A stretch of 64,000 nucleotides of DNA, from positions 135,202 through 199,201 of the forward strand of contig NZ_CALEJS010000033.1 in assembly GCF_937898475.1 (NCBI RefSeq). Reading direction: 5' to 3'. Of this stretch, positions 28,013 through 34,528 are shown one piece after another. The position numbers were made by a program, and so were the translations under genes. Position 1 is the stretch's first letter. Each line of letters opens with the position of its first letter. The notes under the pieces are model-generated. The model made no database searches, was not told where the DNA came from, and saw nothing but the letters and a program-made list of their open reading frames with translations. This DNA is from an uncultured Chitinophaga sp. (lineage in GTDB: Bacteria; Bacteroidota; Bacteroidia; Chitinophagales; Chitinophagaceae).

Positions 28013-28055
28013 TCATACCATCCGTAAATTTCAGGTCTCTCACACCCATACCCGC

Positions 28056-28841
28056 CTAACGGGCCTCCATTACTTTATCATACAACAGCTTTAATTGTGT
28101 ATCCCCAAAACCATAAATACTCTCCCGCTTCCAGAATTCCTTAAACACTTCCTTAAAATCAGTGGAAATATGCTTTGTGATGTCTTCAATCACCTTTTCC
28201 GGCCTTCCTTTTGTACCATCTTCCGGAAAACGGTCTGCATGCGCTTTGACTACTTCCGCAACATACGGGAATGCAGGAGACGGGCGTTGTGAAAGCACGA
28301 TCAGCCTTTTGAGATCACCGTTTTTGTAAGCCTCCCAGAGGTCCTTCCCGAAATGTATATCAGCTTCACTTAAAGCCACTTTATTCGCATAACAAATGCG
28401 AAGTTCATCAGTATTTGCTGGTCCAAAACCATTCCAGAAGTGTTTACTGGTTTTGTCTGCATGAGCAGTATAAACAGCAAAAACCTCCTTCTTTATTGGC
28501 AAACTATCGATAAGGGAAATAACAAACCACATATTTACCTGGCAAAACAGGTCATACTCAAACCAGAGATTAAACGTTGAATCATCAGGTGCATGCAATA
28601 TTTTTTCGAACTCCGTTACAACTTTACTATGGTAGTCATCGGCCGATACACCCTGGTACTTTGCCCGGGATCGCCAGAACCCGTCCAGGGTATTGCCTGA
28701 CAGATCACCGTCTATAAGGCCTTCCCTGACAACTATCATTTCTCCTTCAATTTTCGCATCCGGAAAACTGTAGGCAAGCGCGTCGCCGTTTAAAATATTG
28801 TATACCATGATCGTGATGTTTTTGGGATCTACCGCTGGCAT
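28056..28841 (-). CDS. DUF1835 domain protein
   Basis: 261 residues, soluble. The N-terminus carries the DUF1835 signature: YNILNGDALAYSFPDAKIEGEMIVVREGLIDGDLSG. A helical C-terminal part follows (GDLKRLIVLSQRPSPAFPYVAEVVKAH, ending DTQLKLLYDKVMEAR). Function is unknown. Met12 (in TIMVYNILNGD) is an alternative start. It is divergent from the MarR gene, with a shared 144-bp control region. Confidence 0.85.
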   Translation of the reverse strand: MPAVDPKNITIMVYNILNGDALAYSFPDAKIEGEMIVVREGLIDGDLSGNTLDGFWRSRAKYQGVSADDYHSKVVTEFEKILHAPDDSTFNLWFEYDLFCQVNMWFVISLIDSLPIKKEVFAVYTAHADKTSKHFWNGFGPANTDELRICYANKVALSEADIHFGKDLWEAYKNGDLKRLIVLSQRPSPAFPYVAEVVKAHADRFPEDGTKGRPEKVIEDITKHISTDFKEVFKEFWKRESIYGFGDTQLKLLYDKVMEAR

Positions 28842-28927
28842 TGCATAAACGCATGGCGGCTACATTAAAATTAGTATTAATTAAGCAATTGTTACCGTAC
28901 ATCTTTGGATATAGCGGCTTTGTTTTT

Positions 28928-28972
28928 TTTGCCGGTTGCAGATCAATTCCTACATTTGCATAACCAGTTATG
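28928..28972 (+). promoter_or_regulatory. MarR promoter with candidate operator
   Basis: TTTG (28928-28931), exactly 19 bases, then TACATTTG (28951-28958): a perfect match to the Bacteroidota housekeeping promoter TTTG-N19-TAnnTTTG. Immediately after it is an inverted repeat CATAAC-CA-GTTATG (28959-28972), at the expected start-site position and 13 bp before the ATG at 28986. A dyad there would suit autorepression by the MarR protein. Promoter strongly supported; operator role inferred. Confidence 0.75.
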
Positions 28973-28985
28973 TAATTCATTACTT

Positions 28986-29522
28986 ATGGAATTGTTTGAA
29001 AAAACCGGCAAGTCTGCGCTCGGCAGCAGGCTTCGGCTGTTTACTGCCATGATCACGGATGATGCCGCCAGGATCTACGCGTCCTACGGACTGGACTTTA
29101 CGCCCAAATGGTATCCTGTATTTTTTGTACTGGCAGACGACAGGGAAAAAACCATCACGGAGATTGCCGTGGAGATCGGGCATTCCCAGCCCTCTGTCAG
29201 CAAGATCATCCGGGAGATGACGGAGGCGGGGCTGGTAAAAGAAAATCAGCAATCTGATGATAAGCGGCGCAACGTGGTAAGGCTAACCAAAAAAGGGAAA
29301 CTGTTTTCAGAGAAACTAAGGCCGCAGCAGGCAGATGTAGAAGCTGCCATTGAAGGACTGATCAGCGAAGCGCAGCACAATCTCTGGGAAGCGCTTGCTG
29401 AATGGGAATTGCTGTTAACCCGGCGATCATTGCTGACAAGAGTGCTGGAACAACGCAAACTGCGGGAAGGTAAAACGGAAAATGAAAGTGTAAAAACAAT
29501 AAAAAAAGCGCAAAAGAAATAG
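28986..29522 (+). CDS. MarR-family transcriptional regulator
   Basis: 178 residues from the ATG at 28986 (MELFEKTGKSALGSRL). Winged-helix core: TITEIAVEIGHSQPSVSKIIREMTEAGLV (recognition helix) then SDDKRRNVVRLTKKGK (wing with the MarR DxR-type pattern). A Lys-rich C-terminal tail ends it. It is the first gene of a two-gene operon with the DUF2000 gene, 2 bp downstream. A dyad overlaps its own start region. Ligand unknown. Confidence 0.9.
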   Translation: MELFEKTGKSALGSRLRLFTAMITDDAARIYASYGLDFTPKWYPVFFVLADDREKTITEIAVEIGHSQPSVSKIIREMTEAGLVKENQQSDDKRRNVVRLTKKGKLFSEKLRPQQADVEAAIEGLISEAQHNLWEALAEWELLLTRRSLLTRVLEQRKLREGKTENESVKTIKKAQKK

Positions 29523-29524
29523 CT

Positions 29525-29935
29525 ATGTATGATAAGAAAGTGGCCATCGTGGTTTTAGATGACCTGTTGCTATGGCAAAAGCTCAACATCGTCTCGTTTC
29601 TCGCAGGTAGCATCGCTATCAGTTTCCCGGAAACCCATGGCGGGGATTTTGTAACGGCTGATGGGTTGAAATTTCTTCCCTTTATCAAACACCCGACACT
29701 GATATATAAGGCAGAGGGACCGGAAAAGATCAAAAGGGCATTCCTTCGCGCGCGCGATCGCGAACTTGCCATCGGTATTTACACAAGACCACTGTTTGAC
29801 ACACGCTCCGGCGAGGAAAACGTGGAGGAAATTGCCAGTAAAAGCGTTGAAGACCTTGACCTGGTGGGGATCATTGTTTACGGCGAAAACAAAAAGGTAG
29901 ATAAAGCGCTGGATGGATTGAAGTTTCACCAGTGA
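29525..29935 (+). CDS. DUF2000 family protein
   Basis: 136 residues, soluble. The start KKVAIVVLDDLLLWQKLNIVSFLAGSIA is the DUF2000 pattern, and RDRELAIGIYTRPLFDTRSGEENVEEIA follows. The function of these small ACT-like/PTH2-like-fold proteins is not established. Located 2 bp after the MarR gene, so translationally coupled and probably under its control. Confidence 0.85.
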   Translation: MYDKKVAIVVLDDLLLWQKLNIVSFLAGSIAISFPETHGGDFVTADGLKFLPFIKHPTLIYKAEGPEKIKRAFLRARDRELAIGIYTRPLFDTRSGEENVEEIASKSVEDLDLVGIIVYGENKKVDKALDGLKFHQ

Positions 29936-29958
29936 TTTACAGGTGGGAGATTTAAATG

Positions 29959-30010
29959 ATTGCTTCGGCCCGGCTCCCCCCGCTAAGGCCTTCCGGGCCT
30001 CGCAATGACG
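29959..30010. repeat. half copy of the intergenic palindromic repeat
   Basis: Starts GATTGCTTCG (29959-29968) and ends CGCAATGACG (30001-30010), followed by TGGGATGAAGACCC. The same start and end words and the GATGAAGACCC flank occur in the right half of the element at 13399-13535. The inner part differs and has its own small palindromes (AAGGCCTT at 29985-29992). Confidence 0.65.
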
Positions 30011-30034
30011 TGGGATGAAGACCCGCCCCACCCC

Positions 30035-30080
30035 AAAAACCAACAGGCCCAAAACAAGCATATGCTTATTCCTGGGCCTG
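30035..30080 (-). terminator. terminator-like hairpin after the RiPP-like gene
   Basis: CAGGCCC (30044-30050) and GGGCCTG (30074-30080) pair, with an inner AAGCATATGCTT palindrome. On the minus strand the hairpin is followed by a short T-rich stretch (TTGGTTTTT, 30043-30035). It lies 28 bp after the stop of the small peptide gene. Confidence 0.55.
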
Positions 30081-30108
30081 ATGCCTTTCTGAAAACCAGA
30101 TAACAGCC

Positions 30109-30267
30109 TCAGATCAAACAGCCGGGCTGTCCGGGCTTGCTGATCGGCGGAGGACACTTAAAACCGAAAGTAGGCGCGTTCTCCCACTTCTGCTGTGTAC
30201 CGCCATTGCTGAGCACTGAAATTTTGATCTTGTTCAGACGAAGTTTTTTTGCAGGTTGCTTCTTCAT
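30109..30267 (-). CDS. 52-residue RiPP (lanthipeptide-type) precursor-like peptide
   Basis: Read on the minus strand from the ATG at 30267. The N-terminus KKLRLNKIKISVLSNGG fits the leader type seen in Bacteroidota class I lanthipeptide and related precursors (K-L-x-L-x-K-x-x-I-x-x-L, then a GG). The core (about residues 24-52) has two Cys (39 and 50), several Ser/Thr and a Pro-rich stretch FKCPPPISKPGQPGCLI. No LanB/LanC, graspetide ligase or peptidase gene is present in the window, so any maturation would use enzymes encoded elsewhere. The 281 bp upstream to the next gene hold no other feature I can support. Product type is inference from the leader. Confidence 0.6.
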   Translation of the reverse strand: MKKQPAKKLRLNKIKISVLSNGGTQQKWENAPTFGFKCPPPISKPGQPGCLI

Positions 30268-30548
30268 AAATATGTATTGTTTGATGGGTTGGAAAATGCT
30301 ACAGTCTGTTGGTGAAGATACTGACTATTGAATGCCATGGCAACCCTGTAAAACGGGGATTTCTTATCTCGTAAAGTTGGTCATAAACGTATACCCGCTA
30401 ACGCACGGTACAGGCGCAACGGCACCTTATCGCATAACAAAAATGGATCACCGCCACCCGCAGCTGTCAGCATGCCAACCCTGCTATTGACCTGAAAACC
30501 CAAATCCCTGAATAAAAGACTTTTATCGTGGAAACCACGCTCCCGCAA

Positions 30549-30827
30549 TTACTGAACAGGATCAAGCAGGAGATGTGAGCTGTCCGCTTCTACATACAAA
30601 CGTGCTATAAAAGCATCAATATCCTGCATACGAAGGCTGGCGGCCTCTTCTCTCAGTTCCTCCCGGCCCTCGGCAGGATAATCAAGAAGGTCCAGCGCCA
30701 TATCAAACAGGTTAAGACTGTCCATCAGGTAAATGGTAACCCCTGTCATCTGCAGGTTGGAGGTAAGATCTGCGAGTTCAACGTGTTTAGTGATCAGTTT
30801 TTTTGCCAGCTGCTGTTTAGATTTCAT
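30549..30827 (-). CDS. small acidic helical protein, unknown
   Basis: 92 residues, no signal peptide. Starts MKSKQQLAKKLITKHVELADL and continues with amphipathic, acidic helices (DSLNLFDMALDLLDYPAEGREELREEAASLRMQD). No family recognised. The ATG at 30827 has an AT-rich upstream typical for this genome. It lies 43 bp downstream of the lipoprotein gene at 30871 and in the same direction. Confidence 0.55.
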   Translation of the reverse strand: MKSKQQLAKKLITKHVELADLTSNLQMTGVTIYLMDSLNLFDMALDLLDYPAEGREELREEAASLRMQDIDAFIARLYVEADSSHLLLDPVQ

Positions 30828-30870
30828 ATAGGTTGACTTTAAAATGGTGAGTGTTCGACGATGTTGCCCC

Positions 30871-31344
30871 TTATTTTAACCTTACATACCGTTCAATGAT
30901 CTCATGATCAATGCCTGCGCCCTCTACTTTTTCTATCCCTTTTTGCGTGAGTGTGTCGTTGCTGATGTTTACCGTGAAAGTGAATGTTTTGCCCTCCCAG
31001 TTCCTATCGCCATAATAATCAAGGTGCTCTGTGTAAGTATTGCCCTCCAGTGTGTAACTGCCTCCTCCCCCGTCAAACTGGTTGGAAGAATCTTTGGGGG
31101 CGTCCTGGCTGTGTTTTAAAAAAGCAAAATGAGATCCGTTAATGATCTTGATCATGCTCATACCCTGGGTGTAGTCTGTAACGGTAGTATCCCCTTTGGT
31201 GATCGTCGTTCCGGAAATCAGTCGCCAGGTACCGGTAAGCGGCACGCCGGCAGGCGGTTGATCCTCTTTTGGCTCCTCAGTTGCTGCCGCACAGGAAAAT
31301 AACAGGCCCAGCACAAGTGTGACAGGTAAAATTGTAGGTTTCAT
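30871..31344 (-). CDS. small lipoprotein, lipocalin-like (DUF4488-like)
   Basis: 157 residues from the ATG at 31344 (a GTG just before it adds one residue). Lipoprotein signal with Cys18 (LLFSC). The mature part begins LTGTWRLISGTTITKGD, a pattern of the lipocalin-like DUF4488-type beta barrels, and ends TQKGIEKVEGAGIDHEIIERYVRL, also typical (conserved ...W.R..). Ligand unknown. Likely envelope-anchored. Confidence 0.65.
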   Translation of the reverse strand: MKPTILPVTLVLGLLFSCAAATEEPKEDQPPAGVPLTGTWRLISGTTITKGDTTVTDYTQGMSMIKIINGSHFAFLKHSQDAPKDSSNQFDGGGGSYTLEGNTYTEHLDYYGDRNWEGKTFTFTVNISNDTLTQKGIEKVEGAGIDHEIIERYVRLK

Positions 31345-31424
31345 CACCTGAATATAATGTTATTTTGAAAGTTTTTCAAAGCCTGAACGACCCATCTTTG
31401 AAAAACTTACTAACATTCCGCTCC

Positions 31425-32009
31425 CTATTTGGCTTTGGGCCTCCTGGGAACCACCACACAGCAGTTTCCGTTCCTGTCCAAAGGATCAGGAATATATGTT
31501 TTGTTCACTTTCAGGTCCACTTTTTCAGTGTACGCCCCGTCAAAAGTGATCTGGCCGTTTTTAATCTCATAAAACCGGGAAGGCACATAGTACATGGAAT
31601 CCGGCGCCGGGTAAACCGGGGAAGCCTCACTGCCTCCAAACTCCAGGAAGCCGTCCTGGTCAAAGTCTTTTACATCCGATGCAATGGCGGTAAACAATGA
31701 ATCCGCAATGGAATGGTGGATGTTGAATACGTAGAACTTATTCTTCTTTCCGCTATCGGTAACCTCCAGGAACAGGAACACCTGCCCTTTGTCCTCGATG
31801 ATCCTGTTACGCCTGCTTTTGTACACGATATTGTCTGTAGCCAGCTGATAGCTGCGCTTGCTGTTAACGATAATGGAGCCGTTATATACCGCTACCATAT
31901 GCCCCTGGCTGCTTTTAAAGGCGATATTGTTGGCAGATGATTGCGCCGCCGCCGGCGAACTGATGATCATTAAAAATAAAACGAGGCAGCATAGGAGCCT
32001 TGATAACAT
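31425..32009 (-). CDS. secreted protein of unknown function
   Basis: 194 residues with a signal peptide (about 1-22, ending SSPAAAQ). The mature part is strand-rich, with DVKDFDQDGFLEFGG, an EF-hand-like or integrin-repeat-like calcium loop, then PDSMYYVPSRFYEIKNGQITFD. Such DxDxDG loops are common in Bacteroidota exported proteins (compare VCBS/FG-GAP). No named family. The gene is followed 80 bp later by the DUF4488-like lipoprotein. Confidence 0.6.
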   Translation of the reverse strand: MLSRLLCCLVLFLMIISSPAAAQSSANNIAFKSSQGHMVAVYNGSIIVNSKRSYQLATDNIVYKSRRNRIIEDKGQVFLFLEVTDSGKKNKFYVFNIHHSIADSLFTAIASDVKDFDQDGFLEFGGSEASPVYPAPDSMYYVPSRFYEIKNGQITFDGAYTEKVDLKVNKTYIPDPLDRNGNCCVVVPRRPKAK

Positions 32010-32104
32010 AGTATAGTATTTAAATCAGGGCTTAACTTAAGGAATTTTTTTTATTTTATATGCATGCCCGGCGTAAATGGCAGCGGTATAACAGCAGGCT
32101 TTTA

Positions 32105-32857
32105 TCAGAAGGGATGATACCGCATCCCGCCATCTACTACCGCTACGGAGCCGGTTATATAACGGGCACGGGGCGATACCAGGAACACCGCCATATTGGC
32201 CATATCTTCCGGCTCGCCAAAATCTCCCAGGGGGATCTGCTGCGCGGCAAACTGCTGACGTTCTGCTGCGTTAAATAAACGGCGGACGTTCTCCGTATCT
32301 ATCAACCCGGGTTGCAGGCAGTTCACCCGTATACCATACTGGCCCAGTTGCCCGGCCAGCTGTTTAGACCAGGTCGTGATGGCCGCTTTCGCCACCGCCG
32401 AAACATTCACGGAGCGCAGCTCATAACTGCTTACCAGGTTCAAAATAACACCCTGCCTGCGTGCCATCAAATGCGGCAGCAATGCCTGCGTCAGCTGCCG
32501 CGGACGATCAAAGTCCAGCGCCAGGGAATTTTGCCAGGCTTCTTCAGGGCCTGTTACATCCAGCGGACAACTACGCCCGGCATTGTTGATGAGTATATCT
32601 ACCTGTCCCAGGCTTTCCATTGCTGCAGCGGCAATCCGCTGCGGCGCTTCGGGCGCGGTAAGCTCCTGAACGAATGTTACTGGCGCCACACCGCCGGCAG
32701 CACGCACCTCTTCCTTTAAACTGTTCAGCAATGCTTCATTCCTGGCTGTAGCAAACACCTGCACGCCTTCAAGAGCCAGCTCTTTTACAATAGCGCGGCC
32801 AATACCCTGGCTGCCGCCTGTTACCACTGCTGTTTTTCCATTTAGATACAGATCCAT
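32105..32857 (-). CDS. short-chain dehydrogenase/reductase, catalytic Tyr replaced
   Basis: 250 residues. NAD(P)-binding TGGSQGIG at 13-20, NNAG at 91-94, and a C-terminal PGLIDTENV region. In the active site the usual Y-x-x-x-K is VNVSAVAKAA: Lys157 is kept but Ser153 stands where the Tyr should be. Ser143/144 and Tyr145 are nearby. So it may be an inactive or altered SDR. Divergent from an HxlR regulator, a common arrangement in which the regulator represses its redox neighbour. A TAGTTTTG -7-like box lies at 32890-32883 on the minus strand. Confidence 0.88.
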   Translation of the reverse strand: MDLYLNGKTAVVTGGSQGIGRAIVKELALEGVQVFATARNEALLNSLKEEVRAAGGVAPVTFVQELTAPEAPQRIAAAAMESLGQVDILINNAGRSCPLDVTGPEEAWQNSLALDFDRPRQLTQALLPHLMARRQGVILNLVSSYELRSVNVSAVAKAAITTWSKQLAGQLGQYGIRVNCLQPGLIDTENVRRLFNAAERQQFAAQQIPLGDFGEPEDMANMAVFLVSPRARYITGSVAVVDGGMRYHPF

Positions 32858-32924
32858 AATTGTTGCTTTGAAAATTTCTTTGCAAAACTAGGTGGAGGCG
32901 CTTAATTTTATGATAGCTGAATCA

Positions 32925-32949
32925 TTTGTGTGGTACAAACAAATTTGTT
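32925..32949. promoter_or_regulatory. overlapping dyads between SDR and HxlR genes
   Basis: AACAAATTTGTT (32938-32949) is a perfect 12-bp palindrome. It overlaps TTTGT-GTGGT-ACAAA (32925-32939), a second inverted repeat. They lie 4 bp before the HxlR ATG and about 70 bp before the SDR start. HxlR-type dimers bind such dyads; autorepression of the divergent pair is a reasonable inference. Confidence 0.5.
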
Positions 32950-32953
32950 AGTA

Positions 32954-33316
32954 ATGGCGGGCAGAAAACTATCATCAACCTATACACGTAACGAGCAATG
33001 CATCATTGGCTGTGATCTGACCTATGCGGTTTACATGATCGGCGGCAGGTGGAAACTGTTAATACTGAACAAGCTCTCGCATAAGCCCCTCCGCTTCAGT
33101 GAGCTGAAAAAGGAATTTTCTTATATGTCCGACCGCATGCTCACCCTGCAGCTGAAAGCGCTGGAACAGGACGGGCTGGTCAAAAGAACCGTATATGCAG
33201 AAGTGCCCCCAAGAGTGGAATACGCCCTCACGGAAATAGCGTTGGAGCTGGGCCCGATAATGGAACAGCTGAGTCAGTGGGGTAAGAAACAAAGGCGGCA
33301 GACAGCGGCCGGTTAA
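32954..33316 (+). CDS. HxlR-family transcriptional regulator
   Basis: 120 residues from the ATG at 32954; a GTG at 32930 would run through the dyads. HxlR hallmarks: TYAVYMIGGRWKLLILNKLSHKPLRFSELKKEF, MSDRMLTLQLKALEQDGLV, and a wing with VPPRVEYALTEIALEL. The conserved Cys before the domain (QCIIGCDL) is present, which in some members senses reactive electrophiles or thiol stress. It is convergent with TerC, with stop codons overlapping by 3 bases. Confidence 0.9.
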   Translation: MAGRKLSSTYTRNEQCIIGCDLTYAVYMIGGRWKLLILNKLSHKPLRFSELKKEFSYMSDRMLTLQLKALEQDGLVKRTVYAEVPPRVEYALTEIALELGPIMEQLSQWGKKQRRQTAAG

Positions 33317-34104
33317 ACCTTCTTCTTTGCCTCCGCTACTTCATCCTGCAGGTAATGTTCATGCGGCTGCACCTTCTTTGCCGCGGTCCTGTTCATCCTC
33401 ATCTGGAAAACATCCACCAGCAATGCAAAGGCCATTGAAAAATAAATATAGCCTTTCGGTATGTGTGCATCTATCCCCTCCCCGATCAATGCAAAACCTA
33501 TCAGTAACAGAAAGCTCAGGGCCAGCATCTTAAAGGCAGGATGCCTGTTCACAAATCCGCTTACCGGCTCTGCCGCAAACAGCATAATGCCCACACTTAC
33601 TACAACGGCTACATACATCACCCATAGCTGGTCTACCATCCCCACCGCCGTAATGATACTGTCTATTGAGAATACCAGGTCCAGAATCAGTATCTGCCCG
33701 ATAGCGCTGCTAAAACCCGTTACCTTGATCTCTTTGGATTTGTCCCCCGGCTCGCCCTCCATTTTATGATAGATCTCGGAAGCGCTCTTGTACAGCAGGA
33801 ACAAACCACCGCATATCAGTATGAGGTCTTTCCCGGATATACCTACAGACAGCACAGTGAACAGGTCGCCTTCCAGCTTCAGTACCCACGAGATAACCGT
33901 TAACAGCAATAAACGCATCACCATTGCCAGTAACAGCCCCACCCTTCGTCCTTTCTTTTGCTGGTGTTCCTGCAGGCGCGATGTAACGATGGAGATAAAG
34001 ATGATATTATCGATGCCTAAAACAACTTCCAGCAGGATCAGTGTTAGTAAGGCGATGACTATTTCCATAACATGGGAGGCATTTGATGATGCTTCAATAT
34101 ACAT
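33313..34104 (-). CDS. TerC-family membrane protein
   Basis: About 263 residues from the ATG at 34104; Met at 34068 (MEIVIALLTLILLEVVLGIDN) is an equally possible start. Seven membrane helices. TerC signatures: LLEVVLGIDNIIFISIV with the conserved GIDN, and ILILDLVFSIDSIITAVGM with the second acidic motif. The family is linked to metal (Mn/Te) homeostasis and to metal loading of exported proteins. The C-terminal tail after the last helix is charged. Confidence 0.92.
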   Translation of the reverse strand: MYIEASSNASHVMEIVIALLTLILLEVVLGIDNIIFISIVTSRLQEHQQKKGRRVGLLLAMVMRLLLLTVISWVLKLEGDLFTVLSVGISGKDLILICGGLFLLYKSASEIYHKMEGEPGDKSKEIKVTGFSSAIGQILILDLVFSIDSIITAVGMVDQLWVMYVAVVVSVGIMLFAAEPVSGFVNRHPAFKMLALSFLLLIGFALIGEGIDAHIPKGYIYFSMAFALLVDVFQMRMNRTAAKKVQPHEHYLQDEVAEAKKKV

Positions 34105-34124
34105 CAACCGGGCCAGAAAAATGC

Positions 34125-34499
34125 CTATTTACCTGCAGCGCCCGCTTTCACTATCCAACCTTTCAATAAATCAGTGACACCCGGCATACTGGTTTCCGTC
34201 AGCGCACAAACAATCGTCAATCGCTGGTCTTCCTCGTCTTCCCAATGTTCCAGCAGCTCCTCCCCTTCAAAGGCCTCCTGTACGATCTTCATGGTTTCCT
34301 TTGTTTTCAGGTGCTGTGCTGAAAAAATAGGATTGCCATCCATGAATTTTGTGCCGTTGCTGAAAGTGGTATTGTAATACGGGTACTGCCAGTCTTCCGG
34401 CTTTTCGCCGGCTGCTTTCAGCAATGCTGTAAAATGATCTTTCCAGTATTGCTCTAAAGCTGCATACTCCTTTTCATCTGTCAGGAAATTATCGTACAT
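34125..34499 (-). CDS. unknown protein, candidate immunity protein of the RHS toxin
   Basis: 124 residues, soluble, acidic. MYDNFLTDEKEYAALEQYWKDHF starts it; MKIVQEAFEGEELLEHWEDEEDQRL is in the C-terminal half. No family recognised. It starts 29 bp after the stop of the full-length RHS gene, on the same strand: the place of a cognate immunity gene. Role inferred from position. Confidence 0.6.
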   Translation of the reverse strand: MYDNFLTDEKEYAALEQYWKDHFTALLKAAGEKPEDWQYPYYNTTFSNGTKFMDGNPIFSAQHLKTKETMKIVQEAFEGEELLEHWEDEEDQRLTIVCALTETSMPGVTDLLKGWIVKAGAAGK

Positions 34500-34528
34500 C
34501 TTTATTTTGTTTGAATGGATGGTATTGT

